Origin: Spartobacteria bacterium LR76
GTDB taxonomy: Bacteria > Verrucomicrobiota > Verrucomicrobiia > Chthoniobacterales > Terrimicrobiaceae
Direction of reading: 5' to 3'
Length of the DNA stretch: 64,000 bases
Assembly (NCBI GenBank): GCA_003054655.1
Contig: QAYZ01000009.1
Span: 1 to 64,000 of the forward strand
Shown piece by piece: positions 43,678 to 53,007 of the stretch (positions within the stretch are counted from its first letter, which is position 1; each line of letters starts with the position of its first letter). A model generated the notes under the pieces. It was not told the origin of the DNA and made no database searches. It saw nothing but the letters and a program-made list of their open reading frames with translations. Made by a program: the position numbers and the translations under genes.

Positions 43678-44406
43678 ATGCTCATGCCTCTCATGAGTAC
43701 TGACATACGAGCGCGATATGGAGTATTGGTGATTGATGATCACCCGCTATTTCGCAAAGGGATCATCAGTATCATCGAGGAATGCGAACATTTTGAGGTG
43801 ATCGGCGCTGCCGGCGACGGCAAAGACGGCCTGACTTGCATGCGGCAGAAGAATCCGGACCTCATCATGCTCGACATTTCCATGCCCGGTCACAATGGGG
43901 TCGAGCTTCTGAAGATGATGAAGGCGGAACGTCCCGGCACACCCATCCTCGTGCTGACGGTCCACGATGAGGTGATCTATGCGGTGCGGGCGCTGAAGGC
44001 AGGTGCACGCGGCTACATCCTCAAGGGCGAATCGGGAGAGGAAATTCTGTCGGGCATGAGTTCCATCATGCGAGGCGAGTTGTACCTCAGCCATCAGATC
44101 AAGCATCGCATAATCTTTCAAGCCATCGAGGCACTGGATGCCGGACAAGATTTCCTTCTTCAAAAACTCACGCGCCGCGAACGCGAGGTCTTCGACCTCC
44201 TCGGGGATGGGTTGAACTCCGCCGACATCGCGGACTGGCTGAAACTGAGCGCCAAGACGGTGGATACGCACCGCCTGCACATCAGGGAAAAGCTCCTCTG
44301 CAAAAATGCCGCCGAGGTCGCCGAGTTCGCCGCGCAATGGAAGCTCTATTCCGAGCAGGAGGTCACCCCAGACACGAAGAATATCACACCTGCGCTGACA
44401 TGCTAA
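43678..44406 (+). CDS. NarL/FixJ-type response regulator
   Basis: A 242-residue regulator. The receiver domain has GVLVIDDHPLFRKG (acidic pair), phospho-acceptor Asp66 in IMLDISMPG, and lysine in YILKGE. The LuxR helix-turn-helix is LTRREREVFDLLGDGLNS and ADIADWLKLSAKTVDTHRLHI. ATG 43678 has GGAG seven bases upstream and was preferred. There is no adjacent kinase; a DHp-only protein lies 15 kb away. It is divergent from the second PEP-CTERM gene. Confidence 0.9.
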   Translation: MLMPLMSTDIRARYGVLVIDDHPLFRKGIISIIEECEHFEVIGAAGDGKDGLTCMRQKNPDLIMLDISMPGHNGVELLKMMKAERPGTPILVLTVHDEVIYAVRALKAGARGYILKGESGEEILSGMSSIMRGELYLSHQIKHRIIFQAIEALDAGQDFLLQKLTRREREVFDLLGDGLNSADIADWLKLSAKTVDTHRLHIREKLLCKNAAEVAEFAAQWKLYSEQEVTPDTKNITPALTC

Positions 44407-44425
44407 AGCTGACATCATCGTCCCT

Positions 44426-45358
44426 TCACGCGATCTCCGCCAGGACAGCTCGCAGCCGGGTGATCGGCGGGAGCTTCTGCTTGAGCGTCAGAACCGGAGC
44501 AAAGAGATCCCCCCTCTTCGCCACTCGCGAGAGGACCTGCTCCGTGTCAAACGCAAGAGGCTTCCTGCTCTTCACGCTCGACTGCACCTCCCTCCAGGTC
44601 ACCGGCGTGGAAACGGTGGGATGTTCCCTCGCGCGGAGAGAATACACACAGACTGTCGTCTTCTTTTCGTCATTCTGACTCCAGTCGACGAAGATCCTTC
44701 CGGGCCGTTTGGCCTTGCTCATCATCCCGGTGATCTGATCGGGAAATTTCTCCGCCAGAACCTTGGCCATCATCTCGGCAAACTCCTTGGTTTTCCCATA
44801 AGTCGCTGAAGTATTGAGCGGAACATAGACCTGCATCCCTTTGGAGCCTGACGTCTTCGCAAAAGCCTCCAGGCCGAGTTGTTGAAATATCCGGCGAAGA
44901 AGCAGCGCCACCTCGGCGCACTGGAGGATTTCCGCCGGAGGCCCGGGATCGAGGTCGAACGCCAGGCAAGCCGGCCGGTGCAGGGCCGGATAGCGGTGGA
45001 GAAATGTATGCAGCTCCAGGTCGGCAAGATTGACAGCCCAGACGAGAGCCGGCAGGCAGTTCATCGAACAGTATTTGATAACGCTGCCGTCGGATTTTGC
45101 CACCTTCATCGTCTTCACCCACGCGGGCCGATAGGCCGGACAGTTCTTCTCATAAAAGAAGAATCCGTCCACCCCGTCCGGATAACGTTTCAGGCTGACC
45201 GGCCGATCTTTCAGATGAGGAAGCAGAAATGGCGAGACCCGGATATAATAATCCAAAACATCGCCCTTGGTGAAACCAGTCTTCGGATAGAAGACCTTGT
45301 CCAACCGGCTCACGGCGACGGACGTGCCGTCGATATCCAGCGTGGTTTCCTTTGCCAT
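44426..45358 (-). CDS. ligD: Stand-alone LigD polymerase domain
   Basis: A 310-residue archaeal-eukaryotic primase-like polymerase of non-homologous end joining. LDKVFYPKTGFTKGDVLDYY opens the domain; AFDLDPGPP holds the catalytic aspartates; the C-terminal VSTPVTWREV is typical. The ATG at 45358 overlaps the ligase stop as TGATG, so the two are coupled. In most bacteria this domain is fused to the ligase and phosphoesterase; here the chain is split. Confidence 0.92.
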   Translation of the reverse strand: MAKETTLDIDGTSVAVSRLDKVFYPKTGFTKGDVLDYYIRVSPFLLPHLKDRPVSLKRYPDGVDGFFFYEKNCPAYRPAWVKTMKVAKSDGSVIKYCSMNCLPALVWAVNLADLELHTFLHRYPALHRPACLAFDLDPGPPAEILQCAEVALLLRRIFQQLGLEAFAKTSGSKGMQVYVPLNTSATYGKTKEFAEMMAKVLAEKFPDQITGMMSKAKRPGRIFVDWSQNDEKKTTVCVYSLRAREHPTVSTPVTWREVQSSVKSRKPLAFDTEQVLSRVAKRGDLFAPVLTLKQKLPPITRLRAVLAEIA

Positions 45359-46902
45359 CACCCAATGTCCTCCCGCACGACGTCACGCGGCGCCTTATCC
45401 TCGCGCAGCCCGAGAAAGACAGGCTGCCGCAATCGACCATCGCCAGTCCACTCCCGGAATCGAATCTGTGCGACCAGCTCCGGCCACACCCAGTGTGCGG
45501 ACCGCAGCTCGGCGGGCGTGAGATTCCGCGCATCGGAAAAAGGCATCGTGCCTCGCTGCATCTGACGGAAGCGCGCCGACAGTGAACGCAGCAGGGCATC
45601 GCTGAATCCCGTACCCGCCTTCCCGGCCGACACCAGTTTCCCCTGTTTGTAATACCCCAGCAGGATCGCACCAAAACCGCTCCGGCTTCCCTGCGGATCA
45701 GTATATCCGGCGATAACCAGTTCCTGTTCGCGAACAATTTTGATCTTTATCCACGCTCCGCTCCGCCGACCGCTTTCATAAAGAGAACCGGCACGCTTTC
45801 CGATCAATCCCTCCAGGCCGAGCGCTCCGACCTGATTGCGCAGCTTGCGATAGTTACTCCCGAGAGAGTCCGAAAAACGAATCATCTCCCCCGCATCGGA
45901 CACGATCTCCCGCAACATCTCCTTGCGCACCTCCACCGGCCGCCCGCGCAAATCCCCTCCATTGTATCGCGGGAGATCGAAGACATAATAAAACAATGCG
46001 GGACTCTCCGAGGCCAATCGATAGGCCTGGAGGGCTTGAAAAGATGACCTTCCCTGAGAATCCAGGGCGACAATTTCTCCGTCCAGGATGGAATCGCCAA
46101 TACCCAGTCTCTCGATTGCGTGAGCTATTTCGGGAAATATCCCGGTCATGTCCCTGTGGTTTCTCGACATGATTTTCACCTGCTCACGGCCGCATAAGGC
46201 CAGCGCCCTCCAGCCATCAAACTTGATTTCGTAAAACCAGTCGCCGGGCGGAGGCTGCTCCACGGTCAGAGCCTTCATTGTCTCGATGAATGGCGGAAAT
46301 GGCTTTCTCCCCGCGGAAGGCTCAACTTTTTCTCCAGATGCGGCCTGCTTCCGGGAAGGATCTCCCTTTTCGATCTGCTTCATCGTGCAGCCGGATTTTA
46401 CCGAGCGATCATCGGCCCGCGCCGAAAGCGGGCGCAGATCCCGGTCGCTGCGGATGATCAGCCATTCGTTCCCCTTCCCGCGCATGCGAACCAGCGTCCA
46501 CTCCCCGGAGAGCTTCTCTCCATGAAGTTCGACGTGGAGTTTTCCTGCCTCCAGATCCTTCCGCGGAGATCTGCTCAGCGGCTTGTAGATTCCCCGGTCC
46601 CAGAGCATGACCGTTCCTCCACCGTACTGACCTTTGGGGATGGCTCCCTCAAAATCGCCGTAGGACCGCGGATGATCCTCCACGTGGACCGCTAGGTGCT
46701 TTTCGCCGTGCCGGAAAGGAAGCCCTTTCGGAAGCGCCCACGACTTCAGCACTCCCCCGAGCTCGAGGCGAAAATCATAGTGAAGCCGGGATGCCGCATG
46801 CTTCTGCACCACAAACGTCCTCCCGGCGGCACGGCGAAGATCCTTCCACGGCTCGGGAGTTTTTTGGCTGTTCCGTTTGCTATGGTAGGTCTTCAGTGAC
46901 AT
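45358..46902 (-). CDS. ligD: ATP-dependent DNA ligase LigD (phosphoesterase-ligase)
   Basis: A 514-residue protein. The N-terminal 3'-phosphoesterase domain has LHYDFRLELGGVLKSWALPKG (His41, Asp43) and HVEDHP (His77 region), then a linker rich in Lys, Glu and Ser (about 165-200). The nucleotidyltransferase has the adenylated lysine in YEIKFDGWR (Lys227), ending in an OB-fold. It repairs double-strand breaks with Ku. It starts 3 bases after the ku stop. Confidence 0.95.
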   Translation of the reverse strand: MSLKTYHSKRNSQKTPEPWKDLRRAAGRTFVVQKHAASRLHYDFRLELGGVLKSWALPKGLPFRHGEKHLAVHVEDHPRSYGDFEGAIPKGQYGGGTVMLWDRGIYKPLSRSPRKDLEAGKLHVELHGEKLSGEWTLVRMRGKGNEWLIIRSDRDLRPLSARADDRSVKSGCTMKQIEKGDPSRKQAASGEKVEPSAGRKPFPPFIETMKALTVEQPPPGDWFYEIKFDGWRALALCGREQVKIMSRNHRDMTGIFPEIAHAIERLGIGDSILDGEIVALDSQGRSSFQALQAYRLASESPALFYYVFDLPRYNGGDLRGRPVEVRKEMLREIVSDAGEMIRFSDSLGSNYRKLRNQVGALGLEGLIGKRAGSLYESGRRSGAWIKIKIVREQELVIAGYTDPQGSRSGFGAILLGYYKQGKLVSAGKAGTGFSDALLRSLSARFRQMQRGTMPFSDARNLTPAELRSAHWVWPELVAQIRFREWTGDGRLRQPVFLGLREDKAPRDVVREDIG

Positions 46903-46905
46903 CGC

Positions 46906-47736
46906 TCAGGCAGCTTTGCGGCGCGGCTTCCCTTTGCCCTGCCGCTTCCTGGTAGTCTTTCCCGCACAGGTCTCCCGGATGCTCTGCTTCAGGACCGAGA
47001 CCAGATCGATGACATTCTCCGGGTGTCGGCGGCGAACCTTCGCAGGTTTCGCGCTGCCGCCCTTTTCGACCTTCGCCTCGATCATCTTCTCCAGCGCAGT
47101 CCGGTAATCATCCACATAGTCCGCCGGGTTCCACTTTGCGCTCATGCTTTCGATGAGCTGCTGGGCCATCTTCATCTCCGCGGCGGCGATTTTTCGTTCC
47201 TGCGGTTCGGCGAATCTTGAAATGTCCGTAAGCTCGTCGGGGAAATGCATGAGTTCGAGGACCAGGCCTTCCTTCTGCGGCTTGATGGCTGCCAGGTGCT
47301 GCCTCACCCGGATAACGACTTTGGCGATGGCGATCCTGCCGGATTTCTCCATGGCCTCGCGGAGGAGGACGTAGGCCTTGTCGCCTCCCTTGCCCACCTC
47401 GAGGTAATACGGCTTGTAGAACAAGAGCGGATCGACCTCGTCCATACGGACAAAATTCATAATGTCCACGGTCTGGGTCGCCTCGACATCGACGCGGGCA
47501 AAATCCTCCTCTTTCAGCACGACAAACTTTCCCTTTTCGTACTCGTATCCCTTCACGATCTGGTCCCACGGGACTTCCTTGCCATCGCTTTCGGCAACCC
47601 GCTTGAAGCTCACCGGGCTGAGGTCCGATTTCCGCAACATCCGAAACCGGAGTTCCTCCCGGCGTGTCGCCGGATAAAGCGAGACCGGAATCGAGACCAG
47701 TCCAAAGGTGATGGCTCCTTTCCAAAGCGTTCTCAT
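46906..47736 (-). CDS. ku: Bacterial Ku homodimer protein
   Basis: A 276-residue protein with the Ku core: MRTLWKGAITFGLVSIPVSLY at the start, then KGYEYEKGKFVVLKEEDFARV and a central beta-barrel region. The basic C-terminal tail (KTTRKRQGKGKPRRKAA) is typical for bacterial Ku and aids DNA binding and LigD recruitment. ATG 47736 was chosen over an upstream open frame to 47802. First gene of the ku-ligD-ligDpol operon. Confidence 0.95.
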   Translation of the reverse strand: MRTLWKGAITFGLVSIPVSLYPATRREELRFRMLRKSDLSPVSFKRVAESDGKEVPWDQIVKGYEYEKGKFVVLKEEDFARVDVEATQTVDIMNFVRMDEVDPLLFYKPYYLEVGKGGDKAYVLLREAMEKSGRIAIAKVVIRVRQHLAAIKPQKEGLVLELMHFPDELTDISRFAEPQERKIAAAEMKMAQQLIESMSAKWNPADYVDDYRTALEKMIEAKVEKGGSAKPAKVRRRHPENVIDLVSVLKQSIRETCAGKTTRKRQGKGKPRRKAA

Positions 47737-47808
47737 GGGATGGCTGAGGATAATCCAAGCGAATCGCTCCTGAAGGTCGTTCCGGTCGTAGGATTCAACC
47801 AAGAACGC

Positions 47809-49194
47809 TCACCATGCCTCCTTGATGGTTTCCATATGATCCGGAGCAATGTCCTCCTTGCGCAGCCGGGCGGCGTACTGCTGCGACTCGATGATCCCTT
47901 TGTATACCATGGCAGACGGCCTTAGGATATAGTCCGTCCGCGCCGCATTGAGTTTGGAAAAACCGAAAGGCCCCTTGTATCCGAACTGCCACTCGTAATT
48001 GTCAGCCAGGGTCCAGGCAAAATATCCCCGCACATCCACGCCGTCGAGCATGCGCGCCCGATCCATCTCGATGAGATGGTCCACAAGATACTTGATCCGC
48101 TTTACGTCGTGGCTCGTGGCGATGCCATTTTCTGAGATCACGATGGGCTTGCGATACCGTTTCCACACGAGATTGAGTTCGCGCCTCAGTCCCACGGGTT
48201 TAATCTTCCAGCCGAGCAGGGTGATACCGGGGCCGCTTCGCTTGCCCATCGTCATCGCCGTCAAAGGACTCGCGATTTCCGTATAGTAGTAATTGAGGCC
48301 GATCAGGTCGCACTTGTCGGCCACCCCGTCGAGGTGGTCAAAATTCGCCCGCTGGGAGGCGTGAAAAAAGGCGCCGGTCGGATCATAGGGAAAGAATCGC
48401 TCGAAATAATTAAGCGATTCGATCGCCATCACCTTGGCATGAGGAGCGTTGCGGCGGATGAGGTCTGCCGCGACGCGAAAGGCCTCGATGCTTGCGGCTG
48501 TGGCACGGTTTCTATTGTGAAAGTCCAGCCAGACGCCAGGCGGCCATTGTCCAGCGATCCAGCCGAGATTGACGTCGCCATTCGGCTCGTTCTGCGGAAC
48601 ATAAATCGACACGCTCGACCCGAAGCGACGGGTCACGCGGTCAACATACTCCTTCCAATGCGCCTGAAAATCCGGATGAAGCCACCGGGTACTGTCCCTC
48701 TGAAAATCATTCACGAGCCAATCCGGCATGGTGAAATGCCAGAGCGTGACGACCGGCTCGATGCCGGCTGCGCGCAGCTTTCCTATCATCACCGCGTACT
48801 GATCCAGCGCCTTTTGGTTCCACATCCCCGGCTTGGGCTCGACCCGCGCCCATTCAATGCCGAGACGGGCATGTGTGACTCCGATGCGCTTCATCGCCGC
48901 GATATCCTTGTCGTAGTTTGACCAACTGTCGGTGCCATTTTCCCTCGGGGGTACTCGGCCCTCATCGGCGAAAACATCCCAATCGGTCCGAAAGAAGCCC
49001 GGCTGACCGGGTTTAACTCCCGGATCTTCGTTTTGAAAATTGCTCTGCCCAATACCCCACCAAAAGCGAGGCCCTGTGCGAACCGTCTCCGGTCGCTGCC
49101 CGGCTGGATCGTAACCCGGGCCCCGAGGTCCCGCCAGGCAGCCTGCCAGAAGAACGAAAACGCCAAGAGCAAAGAGCCGGGATACCACGTTCAC
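47809..49194 (-). CDS. Lipoprotein glycoside hydrolase family 1
   Basis: A 461-residue beta-glycosidase with lipoprotein signal (LLAGC, Cys19). The acid-base motif is YVPQNEPNGD, and the nucleophile motif is ISENGIA. GH1 includes beta-glucosidases and beta-galactosidases. GTG 49194 overlaps the YihY stop (GTGA) by four bases. Lipid attachment suggests cell-surface or periplasmic degradation of cello-oligosaccharides, but substrate is inferred. The gene is placed with stress genes rather than sugar genes. Confidence 0.88.
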   Translation of the reverse strand: MNVVSRLFALGVFVLLAGCLAGPRGPGYDPAGQRPETVRTGPRFWWGIGQSNFQNEDPGVKPGQPGFFRTDWDVFADEGRVPPRENGTDSWSNYDKDIAAMKRIGVTHARLGIEWARVEPKPGMWNQKALDQYAVMIGKLRAAGIEPVVTLWHFTMPDWLVNDFQRDSTRWLHPDFQAHWKEYVDRVTRRFGSSVSIYVPQNEPNGDVNLGWIAGQWPPGVWLDFHNRNRATAASIEAFRVAADLIRRNAPHAKVMAIESLNYFERFFPYDPTGAFFHASQRANFDHLDGVADKCDLIGLNYYYTEIASPLTAMTMGKRSGPGITLLGWKIKPVGLRRELNLVWKRYRKPIVISENGIATSHDVKRIKYLVDHLIEMDRARMLDGVDVRGYFAWTLADNYEWQFGYKGPFGFSKLNAARTDYILRPSAMVYKGIIESQQYAARLRKEDIAPDHMETIKEAW

Positions 49195-50144
49195 CTTTGC
49201 TCCGCCATGCGAGAAGGGACTTCCGTCATCCGCCGAGGCGAACTCTTGGAAACACCACGATTTCGCATCGCATGGACCTTCGTGAACTCGGCGCCGAAAA
49301 AGATGATCTGCGCCGAATAGAATACCCACACCAGGAAAACAATAAGCGATCCCGCCGCCCCGAAGACCGAGCCAACCCCGCTCCTTCCCAGATAAAAGCC
49401 GACGAGGAACTTTCCGATCGTAAACAGGATCGCCGTGATCAATGCACCAACCCAGACATCCCGCCACGCAATCCGGGCCTCCGGCAGGAACCGGTAAATC
49501 ATGGCAAACAGCACAGTGAGGACTCCCGCTGAGATCACGGAATTTAAGATCTGCATCAACACCTCATATCCTCCCCGCATCGCCGTGAGGAACTCGCCGG
49601 CGAACGATATCCCAATGGTCACCACCAGCGAAAAGAGCAGGACGAACCCGGAGGCCAGGACAAAGCCGAACGATATGAGGCGATTCCTAATCGTCCCCCA
49701 TATGCCCTGCCCCTGCCGCGGTTCGACGTCCCAGATCTGGTTGAGACTTGTCTGCATTTGCACAAAGACGCTCGAGGCACCGAAAAGGAGAGCGATCCCT
49801 CCGATGATCGAAGAAAACAGTCCCGCCTCGGGATGCGCATTCCCATTCCGCACCATCTCCTGGAGAAAAGCGGCCGACGAATCTCCTGTCCACTCACGCA
49901 GAATGCGAAAGAGTTCACCAGATGCGGCCTCGCTTCCAAAGACCGTAGCGGCAATGCTGATGGCGATCAGCAAGAGAGGTGCCGTGGCGAAAACCGTGTA
50001 GTAGGCGAGTGCTGCGCCATGCGTGGGGACGTTATCAGCATTCCACTGCTGAACGGTCTCCTTCAGCATCGCCCACACCGTCATAGGAGAACCGCCCTCT
50101 CCCTCGTCGTACGGGGTTTTCTGTAAACCTTCTCTGTTCGTCAT
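49191..50144 (-). CDS. YihY/BrkB-family membrane protein
   Basis: A 317-residue membrane protein with about six transmembrane segments; the N-terminal part has VPTHGAALAYYTVFATAPLLLIA and the C-terminal part GKFLVGFYLGRSGVGSVFGAAGSLIVFLVWVFYSAQIIFFGAEF. The family was once called RNase BN but is regarded as a transporter-like membrane protein of unknown function. GTGA overlap couples it to the GH1 gene. A 166-base stretch upstream has no evident gene. Confidence 0.88.
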   Translation of the reverse strand: MTNREGLQKTPYDEGEGGSPMTVWAMLKETVQQWNADNVPTHGAALAYYTVFATAPLLLIAISIAATVFGSEAASGELFRILREWTGDSSAAFLQEMVRNGNAHPEAGLFSSIIGGIALLFGASSVFVQMQTSLNQIWDVEPRQGQGIWGTIRNRLISFGFVLASGFVLLFSLVVTIGISFAGEFLTAMRGGYEVLMQILNSVISAGVLTVLFAMIYRFLPEARIAWRDVWVGALITAILFTIGKFLVGFYLGRSGVGSVFGAAGSLIVFLVWVFYSAQIIFFGAEFTKVHAMRNRGVSKSSPRRMTEVPSRMAEQR

Positions 50145-50310
50145 GATTTCCTCACCGAGGAAGATCGCACCGAAAAAACTCCAGGTTCTCAGGCCAGCCC
50201 CTGAGCCGGATATCAGCTAATAATTCGGTTCGGAGACAGGTTGCTGCCAGGGAAAGTCCTAATGTTTCCACACGCGCATCCGATGCGGCAGCCTTGCGCG
50301 ATGCCCTGAT
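50145..50310. other. Intergenic stretch upstream of yihY
   Basis: Apart from the possible small acidic gene that begins at 50311, no coding feature is evident. It includes an AT-rich patch (GCTAATAATTCGG, near 50215), which may belong to the yihY promoter read on the reverse strand. Exact elements cannot be called. Confidence 0.3.
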
Positions 50311-50484
50311 ATGAAAAGAAACGATGACGATGTCTCCGAGCCCCACACGGAGAAATCCAACATGGACGCGCCTCAAGAAGAGTTCATCGAGGCCGCGTCT
50401 GATTCCACCCCGTCCCCGGAGGAAGACATCACCCCTCCGCCAGACGACGAAGCTCCTGAGCATCGAACGGTGCCCGAACCTTAA
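50311..50484 (+). CDS. Possible small acidic protein
   Basis: A 57-residue open frame starting MKRNDDDVSEPHTEKSNMDA and rich in Glu, Asp and Pro (PEEDITPPPDDEAPEHRTVP). It overlaps the 3' end of the DUF72 gene by 56 bases on the other strand. Composition resembles small disordered stress proteins common in such regions; no start signal is convincing. Unnamed in my view. Confidence 0.4.
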   Translation: MKRNDDDVSEPHTEKSNMDAPQEEFIEAASDSTPSPEEDITPPPDDEAPEHRTVPEP

Positions 50485-51286
50485 CGTCGTTGTCAAAATA
50501 GACATAGACATCACGAGAGCCTTGAGTCCGCTCGCGCCCCTTCGCCCCATGCTGTTCGCCATCGCGCCATGAGCGAATGCGGCCTGCCCAGTCTTGCAAG
50601 GCCTCAGCCGTATAGCCGCTGACATAGATCTGCCGGTCTCCATGCAGGCGGACATAGACAAAGTCCGAGGTGAGTTCCTCGGCATAGGGCCACTTCCCTG
50701 CGGTATCCGCGAAGACAAACGCCATATGATACCTCCGCAGGAGACCGAAGAACTCCGGCACAAGAAAACTGGAGTGACGGACCTCCAGACAATGCCGGAG
50801 ACGGCGGTTCCCGCCCGTTTTCAGGAGAGACCGGCCTTGCACCTTTTCATCGTGCCGTGCCGCGAGTTTTGCCGCGGCGGAAGTGGTTTTCGGCAGGAGC
50901 TTGAGGAAGCCATTCATCACATCGGCATCAAATTGAAAGCCTGGGGGAAACTGCCACAGGAATGGCCCCAGCTTTTCCTCCAGGCCGAGCACCCCTGAGG
51001 CAAAGAAGTTCGCCAAGGGAATCTCCACATCCCTCAATCGCCGCAAATGGGTGATGTACCGGCTGGCCTTGACACTGAAGACGAAGCCCTCCGGGGTTTG
51101 GTCATACCACCTGCGGAAGACCTCGGGACGTTGCAGCGAATAGTGCGTGCCGTTGATCTCGATCGAGTTGAACTGACGGCTCGCGTAGCCAAGTTCCTTC
51201 GCGTGAGAGAGGCCGTCGGGATAAAACACGCCCCGCCACGGGGCATAGGTCCATCCGGAAATGCCAATACGAAGGTCGGAACCCAT
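50429..51286 (-). CDS. DUF72 family protein
   Basis: A 285-residue TIM-barrel-like protein: LRIGISGWTYAPWRGVFYPDG opens it, then IEINGTHYSLQRPEVFRRWYDQTP, GPFLWQFPPGF, and YVRLHGDRQIY near the end. The YecE/DUF72 family has no assigned biochemical role. It is often found near DNA repair or stress genes, as it is here. Its 3' end overlaps the possible small acidic gene. Confidence 0.9.
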   Translation of the reverse strand: MGSDLRIGISGWTYAPWRGVFYPDGLSHAKELGYASRQFNSIEINGTHYSLQRPEVFRRWYDQTPEGFVFSVKASRYITHLRRLRDVEIPLANFFASGVLGLEEKLGPFLWQFPPGFQFDADVMNGFLKLLPKTTSAAAKLAARHDEKVQGRSLLKTGGNRRLRHCLEVRHSSFLVPEFFGLLRRYHMAFVFADTAGKWPYAEELTSDFVYVRLHGDRQIYVSGYTAEALQDWAGRIRSWRDGEQHGAKGRERTQGSRDVYVYFDNDVKVRAPFDAQELRRLAEG

Positions 51287-51295
51287 GATTCCGTG

Positions 51296-51811
51296 CTAAT
51301 CCGCCGGCTTTGCCCGCAACTGCGTGGCGATGCCAATCGCAGCTATAGCGGCTAAAGCGAGCAGCTCCAATGTACCGGCCAGCGTGAACGGCTCCAGCAC
51401 GAGAGCCGCGCCGCTCAAGGAAGAAATCACGACCAGGGCCACATCGAAGATCAGGAGAGACACCACGGCAAAAAGCACCGCACCACCGATGGCAAGAACT
51501 GGCGAAATCTGCGGCCCCGCCCCGAGAACTTCAGCCAGCCGCGCAAAGAGAAGCCAGCCAGCGGCAGCACCTGCCAGCACGATCAACACCTTTTCCAAAA
51601 CAACTGAAAGGAGCGCGGCGACCACTCCGACGGCGGCGGCCAGAAGAAGCGTGACCGTAGAGTCCGAAAAAACCGCGAGTCCGACTCGAAATCCAAAGAC
51701 AAACCCGACGACACCGACGAAAAACCAGAACAGGTGCCGACCCAGGAAGACCAGGATCAACCCGGCCACAACGAGAGCGATTGATCCCAGCATGGCGTCG
51801 GTGATTGTCAT
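51296..51811 (-). CDS. Small multi-span membrane protein (DUF4203-like)
   Basis: A 171-residue protein with five to six hydrophobic segments; GFVFGFRVGLAVFS and the Gly/Ala/Val-rich SAAVGVVAALLSVVL style segments resemble the TMEM198/DUF4203 topology. The function is unknown. It ends 9 bases before the DUF72 gene start and begins 1 base after the next gene, so they may share a transcript. Confidence 0.7.
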   Translation of the reverse strand: MTITDAMLGSIALVVAGLILVFLGRHLFWFFVGVVGFVFGFRVGLAVFSDSTVTLLLAAAVGVVAALLSVVLEKVLIVLAGAAAGWLLFARLAEVLGAGPQISPVLAIGGAVLFAVVSLLIFDVALVVISSLSGAALVLEPFTLAGTLELLALAAIAAIGIATQLRAKPAD

Positions 51812-51812
51812 A

Positions 51813-52079
51813 TCAGGTCAGTTTGTGAAGAGATCGAAATTGCTCAAGCAATTCCTCAAGATTGTGCTGAGGGGTCTCCGCCTCCAACTTTAGCTCGATG
51901 ATCCTCCGGTGATCGGGGCCGACTTTATCGAGTTTCTGCGGGGGTTCCCAAGCGGAAAGCCCCTTTTGCTTCAGGAATTCCAGGAAGTCCTCCGCGAGTG
52001 AAGCCTCGACATGGAAGGTCGGGTTTTCCTGCTCATGCGTGGTGGGAAAGAGCACTATTTGTTCAGGTTGCTCGCACAT
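51813..52079 (-). CDS. Small cytosolic protein, unknown function
   Basis: An 88-residue acidic protein: MCEQPEQIVLFPTTHEQENP, then VEASLAEDFLEFLKQKGLSAWEPPQKL and a coiled-coil-like tail. No recognised family. ATG 52079 is assumed; the frame is open further upstream into the SDR gene. Close spacing (1 base) to the membrane-protein gene suggests one transcript. Confidence 0.65.
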   Translation of the reverse strand: MCEQPEQIVLFPTTHEQENPTFHVEASLAEDFLEFLKQKGLSAWEPPQKLDKVGPDHRRIIELKLEAETPQHNLEELLEQFRSLHKLT

Positions 52080-52125
52080 TGGGATCTGTTGTAAATGGTG
52101 AATCTCTCGTCGAGGCCGACCCGGC

Positions 52126-53007
52126 CTAGACGGGCATCTGCCCGCCCGTGGCTCCATAAATCTCGCCAGTCACATAGGAGGCGAGAGGACTCGCGAGGAA
52201 GACAAAGACCGGAGCCATTTCCGCCGGCTGGGCGGCGCGTTGAAAGGCGGTGTTTGCCCCGAAGTTCTCCACCTTGTCGGCCTCGAGAGTTGCCGGGATG
52301 AGAGGAGTCCATACAGGACCGGGAGCCACGGCATTGACCCTCACCCCGCGAGCTATCGCGAGATTGGCCAGCGACCGGGTGAAGCTGCCGATTGCCGCCT
52401 TGGTGGCAGCGTAAGCGATCAGCCCCGGGCTCGGATCGAAGGACTGGATGGAAGCCGTGTTAATGATGGATGCCCCGGCAGGCATCTGCGGCAGTAGCGC
52501 CTTGCAGAGCCGAAACATGGCAAAGACATTGACGCGAAAGGCCTCTTCAAACTCTTCATCCGGGATGTCTTCAAACGCGCCGTAGTTGCGCTGGTAGGCT
52601 GCGTTATTCACCAGCAGATCGATCGTTCCCAGCTCCTCGGCCGCTTTGGCCGCGAGGCACTGGCAGACGGCAGGATCTCCGATGTCGCCACGCAGGAGCA
52701 CCGCCTGCCTGCCCTCCCCGGCAACGAGCCGCCGGGTCTCCTCGGCGTCATCATCTTCCGAGTGGTATCCGATCGCAACGTCGGCTCCCTCGCGAGCAAA
52801 CGCGAGAGCCACCGCACGCCCGATGCCACTGTCGGCACCGGTCACCAGCGCCTTTCGGCCGGTCAAAAGACCGTGCCCCTTGTAGGTTTCCTCCCCATGA
52901 TCGGACCGCGGAACCATTTCTCTTTCGTTACCCGGCGGGAGTTGCTTCTCGCGAGAGTACGGTGGCTGCGGGTACTGCGTTCTTGGATCGGAAATGGTCG
53001 AGTTCAT
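52126..53007 (-). CDS. SDR oxidoreductase, YghA/general-stress type
   Basis: A 293-residue NADP-dependent short-chain dehydrogenase. The Pro/Tyr-rich start (PRTQYPQPPYSREKQLPPG) and VTGADSGIGRAVALAFAREGADVAIGYH match YghA/YhdG-like stress oxidoreductases; catalytic Ser in NTASIQS and YAATKAA with Tyr and Lys are visible. GCGCTTTGCGAA lies 9 to 20 bases before its ATG, as it does before the alcohol dehydrogenase gene. Substrate is probably an aldehyde but unproven. Confidence 0.88.
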   Translation of the reverse strand: MNSTISDPRTQYPQPPYSREKQLPPGNEREMVPRSDHGEETYKGHGLLTGRKALVTGADSGIGRAVALAFAREGADVAIGYHSEDDDAEETRRLVAGEGRQAVLLRGDIGDPAVCQCLAAKAAEELGTIDLLVNNAAYQRNYGAFEDIPDEEFEEAFRVNVFAMFRLCKALLPQMPAGASIINTASIQSFDPSPGLIAYAATKAAIGSFTRSLANLAIARGVRVNAVAPGPVWTPLIPATLEADKVENFGANTAFQRAAQPAEMAPVFVFLASPLASYVTGEIYGATGGQMPV

